Positions 50,918 to 58,162 of a stretch of DNA of 64,000 nucleotides are shown piece by piece. Position 1 is the first letter of the stretch, and the number at the start of each line of letters is the position of its first letter. The stretch lies in NCBI RefSeq assembly GCF_900099965.1, contig NZ_FNDJ01000026.1, forward strand, positions 1-64,000, in the 5' to 3' direction. The notes under the pieces were generated by a model. That model was not told the origin of the DNA. It searched no databases and saw nothing but the letters and a program-made list of their open reading frames with translations. The position numbers were made by a program, and so were the translations under genes. The stretch is from Nonomuraea jiangxiensis. GTDB taxonomy: Bacteria > Actinomycetota > Actinomycetes > Streptosporangiales > Streptosporangiaceae.

Positions 50918-52357
50918 ATGGATCCTCGCACCCCGTGCCTCATCGGCGTCGCGCAACTCTCGATCCGCTCGCAGCCCGGTCCCGAGCCGCTGGAGTTGTG
51001 GGAGCGGGTGGCGCGGTCGGCCGCCGCCGACGCCCGGCTGCCGGTCGGGCGGCTCGACTCGATCCAGATCGTCCACAGCGACTCCTGGCAGTACGACGCG
51101 CCGGTCGGCCGCCTCGCCGAGCGCCTGGGCGCCACGCCGCGGCACCGGGTCTACTCCAAGGTCTCCGGTACGGCCCCGCACCTGCTCATCGGCGCCGCGC
51201 CGGCCATGATCGCCGCGGGTGAGCTGGACTCCGCGCTGGTCGTGGGGGGTGAGGCGCTGGCGACGCGCCGGGCGTACCGGCTGGCGGGCGAGCACGCGCC
51301 GTGGAGCCACCCGGCCCGGCCCAAGCCGCCCTACGGGTGGGAGCGCCCGCCGCACCCCGCCGAGCTGGCGCACGGGCTGTTCCTGCCGGTGCACACCTAC
51401 GCGATCATGGAGACCGCGCGCCGGGCGGCCCTGGGGCTCTCGATCGAGGAGGAGATGCGGGACAGGGGCCGGCTGCTGGCGCCGATGACCGAGGTGGCCG
51501 CCGCGAACCCGTACGCCTGGCGCAGGACCGCCCGCACCCCCGCCGAGCTCGCGAACGGCGGACGCTTCGTGGGCTGGCCCTACACCAGGGACACGGTCGC
51601 CGTGCTGGAGGTGGACCAGGCCGCGGCCGTCGTGCTGGCCGGCGCGCGGCTGGCCGACCGGCTCGGGGTGCCCGCGGCGGAGCGGGTCCACCTGCGCGGA
51701 TGGGCGTACGCGGAGGACACCTGGGAGGTGGCCGCGCGGCCCGCGCTGGGCTCCTCGCAGGCCGTCGGGCACGCCGCGGCGGCCGCCTTCCTGCGGGCGG
51801 GGCTGGGGCTGGACGACATGCACGCGCTGGACCTGTACAGCTGCTTCGCGATCGCGCTGCGGCAGGCGTGTGACGCGATCGGGCTGGACCCGCTGGATCC
51901 GCGCGGGCTCACCGTCACCGGCGGGCTGCCCTACGCGGGCGGGCCGGCCAGCGACTATGTGCTGCACTCGACGGCGACCATGGCGGGCCTGCTGCGGGCG
52001 CGGCCCGGGCACGGGCTGGTGACCGGGGTGGGGATGCATCTGACGAAGCACACGTACGCGGTGTGGTCCAGCGAGCCGGGAGGGCGGCTGGGGGAGGCCG
52101 CGCCGGTGTTCGTGGCGGAGGGGGTGCCGATCGTGGGGCGCTATGAGGGGCCGGCCGTGGTGGCGGGCTACACGGTGGCCCACGCGCGGGACGGCGCCGC
52201 CGAGCGCGGGATCCTCGTGGTGGACCTGCCCGGCGGCGGGCGGGCGTACGCGGTGGTGCAGCGGCCGGACCTGCTGGCGGACGCCGAGTCCCGCGAGCTC
52301 GTGGGACAGCCGGTACGACTCGCGCCCGAGGGCGACGTGAACGTGGCCACCTGGTGA
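50918..52357 (+). CDS. Thiolase-fold acetyl-CoA acetyltransferase-like protein
   Basis: The protein of about 479 residues is a member of the thiolase superfamily, with the N-terminal PCLIGVAQLSIR and the alpha-helix/glycine loop AAPAMIAAGELDSALVVGGE. Where thiolases have the catalytic Cys before the SG motif, this protein reads SKVSGTAPHLL, so Ser replaces Cys. The C-terminal part has GVGMHLTKHTYAVWSSEPG. It may be a non-thiolytic or condensing relative; the substrate is unknown. The ATG at 50909 is an alternative start. Confidence 0.78.
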   Translation: MDPRTPCLIGVAQLSIRSQPGPEPLELWERVARSAAADARLPVGRLDSIQIVHSDSWQYDAPVGRLAERLGATPRHRVYSKVSGTAPHLLIGAAPAMIAAGELDSALVVGGEALATRRAYRLAGEHAPWSHPARPKPPYGWERPPHPAELAHGLFLPVHTYAIMETARRAALGLSIEEEMRDRGRLLAPMTEVAAANPYAWRRTARTPAELANGGRFVGWPYTRDTVAVLEVDQAAAVVLAGARLADRLGVPAAERVHLRGWAYAEDTWEVAARPALGSSQAVGHAAAAAFLRAGLGLDDMHALDLYSCFAIALRQACDAIGLDPLDPRGLTVTGGLPYAGGPASDYVLHSTATMAGLLRARPGHGLVTGVGMHLTKHTYAVWSSEPGGRLGEAAPVFVAEGVPIVGRYEGPAVVAGYTVAHARDGAAERGILVVDLPGGGRAYAVVQRPDLLADAESRELVGQPVRLAPEGDVNVATW

Positions 52358-52407
52358 TTCGCTAAAGTGTGTGCAAAGTCTGTGATCGTCTGACTACTAT
52401 CTGCTGT

Positions 52408-52437
52408 TGACATTTTTATGTCACCAGCGGACGCTGG
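52408..52437. promoter_or_regulatory. Inverted repeats upstream of vapB (probable operator)
   Basis: TGACAT-N4-ATGTCA (52408-52423) is followed immediately by CCAGC-N4-GCTGG (52424-52437), directly before the antitoxin start. TTGACA (52407-52412) is embedded in the first. RHH antitoxins usually bind such palindromes and repress their own operon. Confidence 0.65.
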
Positions 52438-52441
52438 AGTC

Positions 52442-52711
52442 ATGCGGAGGACTACTGTGCGCATCGACGAGACGCTCCTCAACGAGGCGAAGGCGTACGC
52501 GGCACGAAACGGTCGCAGTCTCAACTCAGTGATGGAGGACGCCTTGCGACAACTCCTCAACCGCTCCAACGAAGTGGCGGAGCGCCCCAGAATCAACCTG
52601 CCGGTCTCCGGAGCCGCCTCCGGTCCCAGGCTGACCTGGGCCGAGATCAAGGAGATTCTCGAGCAGGAGGACATCGAGCGGGCGCTGGGGGCCGGCCATG
52701 CGCATGCTTGA
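52442..52711 (+). CDS. Ribbon-helix-helix antitoxin (VapB type)
   Basis: The 89-residue protein has an N-terminal RHH DNA-binding motif (MRRTTVRIDETLLNEAKAYA, RSLNSVMEDALRQLL) and a C-terminal tail that should wrap the toxin. It is the first gene of a toxin-antitoxin pair and overlaps the toxin by 14 nt. A GTG at 52457, which has a GGAGG site 6 nt upstream, is an alternative start giving 84 residues. Confidence 0.85.
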   Translation: MRRTTVRIDETLLNEAKAYAARNGRSLNSVMEDALRQLLNRSNEVAERPRINLPVSGAASGPRLTWAEIKEILEQEDIERALGAGHAHA

Positions 52712-53123
52712 CACCAACGTCCTCGTCAACGCGCAGCGGCGTGACTTCGAGCACCACGAGCAGTGTTACGCCCTGCTCATCGAGATGCTGCATGGCGACG
52801 AGGCCTACGCGGTGAGTGACTTCGCGCTCAACGGCTTCATCCGCGTGGTGACGAATCCTCGCATCCCGGGCGCCACCTCCTTCGAGGACGCCCGGGAGTT
52901 CGCCGACACCGTCCGTCACCAGCCGCATGCGGTGGTGCTGCACGCTGGTCCGAGGCACTGGGAGATTTTCGCCCGGCTGTGCCGGCAGGCCGGTGCCAGC
53001 GGCAACCTGATTCCCGACGCCTACCTCGCCGCGCTCGCCATCGAGCACGGTTGTGAATTCGTGACCTGCGACAAGGATTTCGCCCGGTTCGAGGGCTTGC
53101 GCTGGAGGTCGCCGCTCAACTGA
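52698..53123 (+). CDS. PIN-domain ribonuclease toxin (VapC type)
   Basis: The 141-residue PIN protein cuts RNA. The acidic metal-binding residues are Asp5 (MLDTNVL), Asp41 (VSDFALNGF), Asp107 (IPDAYLAAL) and Asp125/127 (CDKDF). The second position is more often Glu in this family, so Asp41 is a variant. The 14-nt overlap with the antitoxin gene implies coupled translation. Confidence 0.87.
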   Translation: MRMLDTNVLVNAQRRDFEHHEQCYALLIEMLHGDEAYAVSDFALNGFIRVVTNPRIPGATSFEDAREFADTVRHQPHAVVLHAGPRHWEIFARLCRQAGASGNLIPDAYLAALAIEHGCEFVTCDKDFARFEGLRWRSPLN

Positions 53124-53168
53124 ACTGAACGCAAGGGCGCAAGCCGGCACTTCTCAGCTAGGAACGTC

Positions 53169-54053
53169 GTGGCTGACCAGTTCGACGTGATCGAGTCAGG
53201 CGAGCGCGGCCGTCGTCGCTGGATCGGCCTGGCGGTGGTCGTGGCCTTGCTGCTGATTCCCGTGGTCGGGCTGCTCGCCAGCCGGGAGCCCGAGCCGGAG
53301 GCGGCGAGCCCCACTGCCACGCCCGAGCCCATCCGGTCGCTGAGGCGGCTGGACAATCCGCCCAACGTGCTCAACGCGCACTCCACCGGCAAAGGGGATG
53401 ACGAGCTCATCCAGGTGGTGTTCCCGAACGGGCTGCGGGCCGAGGTGCGTTATCCCGCCGAGCTGGGACTGGACGAGATGGGGTCGCGGCCGTTCCAGGG
53501 GTTCTGGATCGGGGACCGATACCGGCAGCTCTCCGCCCCGTACAGTGGCGCGATCGAGGTCACCCGCGGCGGCAGGCCGCTCAGGAACTACGCCGACAAC
53601 GTCACGCTCTGGCCCCGCCAGGCCGGGAGCGGGACGTATGGGCAGGTGCTGCTGTTCGAGTTCGGGCGGTGGCGGCTGGCGATGTACGACCGGGGGATGG
53701 GGCTGACGTTCGACGAGCGGGTGGCGCTCGCGCAGGCCGTGCACGGGAAGGTGACCAAGGACGGCTATCTGGTCCTGTCGGCCGACGACGGGGCGGTGCG
53801 GCTGGCCAAGCCGGGGGCGACCGAGCGGGGGGAGCCGGTGGGGCCGCAGCTCTGGTTCGGCGGGGGTGCGGGGGAGATGGTGGTGCTCGCGCCGACACCC
53901 GGTTGCAAGAGGGACGCGCCCTTGCCGGATGTGATCAGCGGGCGGGGACGGCCGGCCGCCTCGGTGTGCCGGGGGGACATACAGGTCGCCGCGGTCGGAT
54001 CGCCGTCGTTCCGCAGGGCGGCCATCGAGGGGATCAAGGTCACGGTGAAGTGA
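53169..54053 (+). CDS. Hypothetical single-span membrane protein
   Basis: The 294-residue protein has one hydrophobic helix (about 18-37) after a charged N terminus and a large outside domain with no recognised motif. It has an N-terminal low-complexity stalk (EPEPEAASPTATPEP) and Cys242 and Cys263, which may form a disulfide. GTG start. It follows the toxin gene by 45 nt. Confidence 0.65.
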   Translation: MADQFDVIESGERGRRRWIGLAVVVALLLIPVVGLLASREPEPEAASPTATPEPIRSLRRLDNPPNVLNAHSTGKGDDELIQVVFPNGLRAEVRYPAELGLDEMGSRPFQGFWIGDRYRQLSAPYSGAIEVTRGGRPLRNYADNVTLWPRQAGSGTYGQVLLFEFGRWRLAMYDRGMGLTFDERVALAQAVHGKVTKDGYLVLSADDGAVRLAKPGATERGEPVGPQLWFGGGAGEMVVLAPTPGCKRDAPLPDVISGRGRPAASVCRGDIQVAAVGSPSFRRAAIEGIKVTVK

Positions 54054-54110
54054 AGTGAAGCCAGGGCGGGGGTCCGGAGGGATGAGATCGCGCTGAAGTA
54101 GGGTGCGGCC

Positions 54111-55070
54111 ATGTTCGCCGTAACCGCCACACAGACCGATCCCGACAACCCGCTCGCCGGGCTGACGCTAGGTGAGCACCCCGAGCCGAAGGTCCCGGAC
54201 GGATGGACGACCGTCTCCGTACGGGCGGCCGCGCTCAACCACCACGACCTGTGGACCCTCAAAGGCGTCGGCATCAGGCAGGACCGGCTGCCGATCGTGC
54301 TCGGCTGCGACGCCGCCGGAGTCGACGAGGACGGCAACGAGGTCATCGTGCACTCCGTGATCGGCACCGGCGCCGACGAGACACTCGATCCCAAGCGGTC
54401 GCTGCTGTCGGAGACCTACGACGGTACGTTCGCCGAACGGGTGGCCGTGCCGCGGCGCAACCTCGTGCCCAAGCCGTCCACGCTGAGCTTCGAGCACGCC
54501 GCGTGCCTGCCGACGGCCTGGCTGACCGCGTACCGGATGTTGTTCGACAAGGCCGGGCTGGAGCCCGGCTCCACCGTGCTGGTGCAGGGGGCGGGCGGCG
54601 GCGTGGCCACCGCGCTGATCGCGCTCGGCCGAGCCGGTGGTTACCGGGTCTGGGCGACCAGCCGGTCGGAGGAGAAGCGCGAACGCGCCAGGGAGCTCGG
54701 CGCCGACCAGGTGTTCGAGTCGGGTGCGCGGTTGCCCGAGCGGGTGGACGCGGTCATGGAGACCGTCGGGCAGGCCACCTGGGGCCACTCCCTCAAGTCG
54801 CTCAAGCCGGGCGGGCGCATCGTGGTGTCCGGCGCCACCAGCGGCGCCGTGCCGCCCGCCGACCTCAACCGGGTCTTCTTCCTGCAGCTCTCCGTGGTGG
54901 GATCCACGATGGGGACGCGGGACCAGCTCCGGCGGCTGGCCGTCTTCCTGGAGCAGACCGGGGTACGGCCGGTGGTGGACCGGGTGCTGCCGCTGGCGGA
55001 GGCGCGGGACGGGTTCGCCGCCATGGAGGCGGGCGAGATCTTCGGGAAGATCGTCTTCACCCGTGAATAA
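54111..55070 (+). CDS. Zinc-independent quinone oxidoreductase-like MDR dehydrogenase
   Basis: The 319-residue MDR protein has the GroES-like N-terminal fold and a Rossmann domain with NADPH motif VQGAGGGVATALIALG (about 160-175). The structural-zinc lobe Cys cluster is missing, and GCDAAG (66-71) is in the usual position after the catalytic-zinc site. It probably reduces an enone or quinone with NADPH. The substrate is unknown. Confidence 0.86.
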   Translation: MFAVTATQTDPDNPLAGLTLGEHPEPKVPDGWTTVSVRAAALNHHDLWTLKGVGIRQDRLPIVLGCDAAGVDEDGNEVIVHSVIGTGADETLDPKRSLLSETYDGTFAERVAVPRRNLVPKPSTLSFEHAACLPTAWLTAYRMLFDKAGLEPGSTVLVQGAGGGVATALIALGRAGGYRVWATSRSEEKRERARELGADQVFESGARLPERVDAVMETVGQATWGHSLKSLKPGGRIVVSGATSGAVPPADLNRVFFLQLSVVGSTMGTRDQLRRLAVFLEQTGVRPVVDRVLPLAEARDGFAAMEAGEIFGKIVFTRE

Positions 55071-55096
55071 GTGACGGGTTACTTGGTGGCCTCCTC

Positions 55097-55127
55097 GGTG
55101 ATACAAGGATTTAAGGGTTGTATCACC
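55097..55127. promoter_or_regulatory. Perfect inverted repeat (operator candidate) upstream of the DUF2236 gene
   Basis: GGTGATACAA (55097-55106) and TTGTATCACC (55118-55127) are exact inverted repeats with an 11-nt spacer GGATTTAAGGG. They end 12 nt before the ATG, so a bound repressor would block transcription or translation. The regulator is not identified: no TetR-type gene lies nearby. Confidence 0.75.
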
Positions 55128-55139
55128 CGGGAGGCCGCC

Positions 55140-56003
55140 ATGGACGTGGAGCCGTTCGGCCCAGGTTCGATGCACTGGGAGACCGCGGGGGAATACCGCA
55201 ACCTGCTCGTGGCCGGTAGCGCGCTGGTCCTCCAGACGATGCATCCGGCGGTGGGCGCGGCCGTCGCGGCGCATTCGACGTACAAGGAGGATCCGTGGGG
55301 GCGGCTCGTCCGCACGCTCGCCTCGATCCAGAAGTGGGTGTACGCGGGCGGCGCGGCCGAGGGCGCGCGGCTCAGGGAGCTGCACCGGCCTATCCACGGG
55401 GTGGACGAGCGCGGCCGGCCCTATCACGCGCTGAACGGCGAGGCGTGGGCGTGGGTGCATCTGTCGTTGTTCGAGCGGTTCCTCGTGCTCAACCGCTGTT
55501 TCGGCACGCCGTTCACCGCCGAGCAGGAACGGCGCTTCTACGCGGAGTCGCGGCGGCTCGGCGCGATCCTGCGGGTGCCGGAGCGGGAGATGCCCGCGGA
55601 TCTGGCGGCGTTCTGGCGGTATTTCGAGGGGATGGTGGCGCACCGGCTGGAGCCGCATGCGACCGCGCTGGACGTGCTGGCGGTGCTGCGCGGCACGCCG
55701 GCACCACCCTGGCTGCCCCGGCCGCTGCACCCGTTGTGGACGCCGGTGGGGGCGGGCTCGGGGGAGCTCAACCACTTCGTGACCGTCGGCACGCTGCCGC
55801 CCGCGGTGCGGGCGAAGCTGGGGCTGCGGTGGACGGCGCGGGACGAGCGGCGGCTGCGGCAGCTCGGGCACGCGGTGGCGATGCTGACGCCGCGCCTGCC
55901 CGAACGGCTGCGCTTCATGCCCATCGCCTACCACGCCCGCAAGGCCGCCCGCGGGGCGGCGCGGAGCTCACCCCGCCTCGAACGGCATCCCCGCTCCGCG
56001 TAG
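55140..56003 (+). CDS. DUF2236 / oxygenase MpaB family protein
   Basis: The 287-residue protein has the DUF2236 features GSALVLQTMHPAVGAAVAAHS and a C-terminal helical region. The relative MpaB is a haem-dependent enzyme cleaving a prenyl side chain; the substrate here is unknown. GGGAGGCCGCC precedes the ATG at 55140. It reads away from a perfect inverted repeat. Confidence 0.83.
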   Translation: MDVEPFGPGSMHWETAGEYRNLLVAGSALVLQTMHPAVGAAVAAHSTYKEDPWGRLVRTLASIQKWVYAGGAAEGARLRELHRPIHGVDERGRPYHALNGEAWAWVHLSLFERFLVLNRCFGTPFTAEQERRFYAESRRLGAILRVPEREMPADLAAFWRYFEGMVAHRLEPHATALDVLAVLRGTPAPPWLPRPLHPLWTPVGAGSGELNHFVTVGTLPPAVRAKLGLRWTARDERRLRQLGHAVAMLTPRLPERLRFMPIAYHARKAARGAARSSPRLERHPRSA

Positions 56004-56027
56004 CCTCCCTCCGCTGTCCCAGGCATC

Positions 56028-56190
56028 CGGAAGGCCGCGGGCCCTCGGTGGCCTGTCGGAAGGGTGCGGGCTCTCGGAAGGCCGCGATCCCTGGAAGGCC
56101 GCGATCCCTGGAAGGCTGCGGTCCCTGGAAGGCTGCGGTCCCTGGGAGGCTGCGGGCCCCTGGAACCGCGGGCCCTCGGAAGGGCGCGAA
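56028..56190. repeat. 17-18 bp minisatellite between convergent genes
   Basis: The unit (C/T)GGAAGGCYGCGRTCCC is repeated about nine times with drift. Units start at 56028, 56057, 56075, 56092, 56109, 56126, 56143, 56161 and 56177, mostly 17 nt apart. The array fills the gap between the DUF2236 gene and the padR gene. Confidence 0.8.
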
Positions 56191-56194
56191 CGGG

Positions 56195-56935
56195 TCAGGA
56201 GCGCAGGATGTCGCGGACGCGGTGGCTTGCCTCGGTGAGCGCCGTGCGTAGCTCGGCCAGCTTCTCCGGCGTCAGGCCGGCCTCCGAGGCGTCCTCGCGG
56301 GCCTGGGCGACGAAGTCGGCCAGCAGCTCGCCCACCTCGGCGTCGAGGTCGGCGCGGTGCGGCGGCGGGCCGCCCAGAGTGGCCCAGACCTCGGACCAGA
56401 TCCTGCGCCACTCCCTGCTGATCCGCTCGCCCTCGCCCTGCCAGCGATAGGCGTTCTCCATCCACTGCCGCTTCTGCTGCTCCTTGATCCGCCGGAAGTC
56501 CTCCCGCTGCCTGTCACGTATCCGGCCGACGTCCTCGTGGGTCCCGGTGTGCACGTCCCTGGCCATCCGCGTCAGCTCGTCACGCAGCGACTTGACCGTG
56601 TCGCGTACGTCCTCCTTGACCTCGCGGGCGATGTCGCGCACGGAGGCCGAGATCTCCTGCTCCAGATCGTCGAGCTCGTCGAGCCGGGCGTTCAGTTCCT
56701 CTCGGCCCTTGTCGGTGATCGAGAACACCTTCTTGCCCTCGACCACCTCGTGCGTCACCAGGCCCTCCTCCTCCAGGCGGGCCAGGCGCGGGTAGATCGT
56801 GCCAGGGGAGGGCGAGTAGACGCCGAGGAAGCGGTCCTGGAGCAGCCGGATGACCTCGTAACCGTGGCGCGGGCTCTCTTCCAGCAACTTGAGCAGGTAA
56901 AGGCGCAGCCGGCCGTGACCGAAGACAGGGCTCAT
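56195..56935 (-). CDS. PadR-family transcriptional regulator with coiled-coil extension
   Basis: The 246-residue protein has an N-terminal winged helix (LRLYLLKLLEESPRHGYEVI, PSPGTIYPRLARLEEEGLV) of the PadR type. It is followed by a long, highly charged helical region (about 85-170, with many Glu/Arg/Lys) and a C-terminal domain of about 60 residues. The extension is much longer than in small PadRs. Its start overlaps the upstream DUF4097 gene stop by 4 nt, so the two are co-expressed. Confidence 0.9.
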   Translation of the reverse strand: MSPVFGHGRLRLYLLKLLEESPRHGYEVIRLLQDRFLGVYSPSPGTIYPRLARLEEEGLVTHEVVEGKKVFSITDKGREELNARLDELDDLEQEISASVRDIAREVKEDVRDTVKSLRDELTRMARDVHTGTHEDVGRIRDRQREDFRRIKEQQKRQWMENAYRWQGEGERISREWRRIWSEVWATLGGPPPHRADLDAEVGELLADFVAQAREDASEAGLTPEKLAELRTALTEASHRVRDILRS

Positions 56936-57741
56936 TCTTTCTCCCCCTTGAGCAGCGTGACCTCGCCGGAGACCGTGGTCGCCGACAACGCGGCCATGCC
57001 GCCACCCAGTCGCCCCGACATCGACTTCGAGCCGGGACCGCTCGTGTTGGACAATTTCTCGAACGTGCTGGTCAGCCTGCCGGAGGTGGACCTGACAGTG
57101 ACGTCGGCCTCGACGTTCTCCGGCAGCCTGACCAGGATGTCACCGGAAACGCTGTTCAGCGTCACATGACCCGTCGGTCTCAGCGCGAGGTCCGCGGTGA
57201 TGCGGCCGGACACGGTGATCGCCTTCAGCCTGCGCGGGATGCCGTCGGCCACGGTCAGGTCGCCCGAGACGCTGTTGAACGCCAGGTCGCCCTCCATGGC
57301 CCGGCTCTCGACGGGGCCCGAGACGGTCGCGGCCACCACTTCGCCGCTCACGCCGTCCAGCACGATCTCCCCCGACACGCTCTTGACGTGCGTCGTCCGC
57401 TCGAACCCGGCCACCACGGCGGGCGCGGACACCACGCCGGCGTTGACCCGGCAGGACCTGGGCACGGCGATGGACAGGACCGTCCTGCGCCGGTCGGGCC
57501 GCAACCAGCCGAGCAGGCCGTCCCAGGTGAGGTCCTTGTACGCGATCACGAGAGCCCTGGCGTCCTCGTCGTAGGTCACCAGAAGAGGCGACTGCGAGTC
57601 GATCTCGGACACCTCGAGCGTGGAGGGGCCGTCACTGGCGAGCACGGCCAGCCGCCCCGCCACGATGCGTACGTCGAGAGACTCCACGGCGCCGAACGTG
57701 AGTTGTTCGGGTTGTTCGATCGTCCACCGCTGCATGATCAC
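56932..57741 (-). CDS. DUF4097-type beta-strand repeat protein, cytosolic
   Basis: The 269-residue protein consists almost entirely of short repeated beta-strands with SGxV motifs (HVKSVSGEIVLDGVSGEVVA, NSVSGDLTVADG, NSVSGDILVRL, STSGRLTSTF, TVSGEVTLL). It has no signal peptide or membrane helix, unlike the DUF4097 protein at 24262. It is the first gene of an operon with the PadR regulator. The function is unknown. A nearby inverted repeat may be its operator. Confidence 0.85.
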   Translation of the reverse strand: MIMQRWTIEQPEQLTFGAVESLDVRIVAGRLAVLASDGPSTLEVSEIDSQSPLLVTYDEDARALVIAYKDLTWDGLLGWLRPDRRRTVLSIAVPRSCRVNAGVVSAPAVVAGFERTTHVKSVSGEIVLDGVSGEVVAATVSGPVESRAMEGDLAFNSVSGDLTVADGIPRRLKAITVSGRITADLALRPTGHVTLNSVSGDILVRLPENVEADVTVRSTSGRLTSTFEKLSNTSGPGSKSMSGRLGGGMAALSATTVSGEVTLLKGEKE

Positions 57742-57752
57742 GCCCTTCTTGG

Positions 57753-57813
57753 CGACACATCCCTACGCAAACAAGATATGTCGCGTATGGCGAAAACTCA
57801 AGATGTATCGCGT
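57753..57813. promoter_or_regulatory. Inverted and direct repeats upstream of the DUF4097-padR operon
   Basis: CGACACAT (57753-57760) and ATATGTCG (57776-57783) are inverted repeats matching at 7 of 8 positions. GATATGTCGCGT (57775-57786) recurs as GATGTATCGCGT (57802-57813). They lie 10-75 nt upstream of the first start and are a candidate PadR autoregulatory site. Confidence 0.55.
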
Positions 57814-57908
57814 CTGTATCCACACTACGCGAGCTCGACGCCGCCCGCGCGGCAGGCGGGAGCGCACCCGGACGCGGGGACCCGCACGGGTACGGAGGAG
57901 GGCGCCGG

Positions 57909-58094
57909 CTAGTCGTCGTCCTCGTCGTCGAGCCTGGCGAGCCAGGTGGCCAGCCGCTCGACCGGAGTCTCGAACTCGGGGTTGAGGTCGACGAACTCGC
58001 GCAACCGCTCACCGAGCCAGAGCAGGCTGACCTCTTCCTCGCCCCGCCGCTCGACCAGTTCCTCGATCCCCCGATCGGTGAAGTACATCGCCAT
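57909..58094 (-). CDS. Small conserved actinobacterial protein (DUF6104)
   Basis: The 61-residue acidic protein begins MAMYFTDRGIEELVERRGEE and ends in a run of acidic residues (LDDEDDD). It lies directly downstream of kgd on the same strand, beyond a terminator hairpin. Similar proteins follow kgd in other actinomycetes from memory. The role is unknown. Confidence 0.75.
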   Translation of the reverse strand: MAMYFTDRGIEELVERRGEEEVSLLWLGERLREFVDLNPEFETPVERLATWLARLDDEDDD

Positions 58095-58116
58095 CCCCTT
58101 CTGGTGCCAGGCAAAC

Positions 58117-58148
58117 CATGAGCCCCCGGCCGCGGCCGGGGGCTCATG
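58117..58148 (-). terminator. Intrinsic terminator downstream of kgd
   Basis: CATGAGCCCCCGGC (58117-58130) pairs perfectly with GCCGGGGGCTCATG (58135-58148) around CGCG. It lies about 15 nt after the kgd stop. A U-tract is lacking, as usual for GC-rich actinomycetes. Confidence 0.8.
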
Positions 58149-58162
58149 AGGTTGTGCGTCGA

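Noticed and set aside
50882..52183. A 433-codon minus-strand frame opposite the thiolase-like gene
   Set aside because: Repetitive Arg/Pro/His-rich translation typical of antisense frames; the plus-strand gene has clear superfamily motifs.
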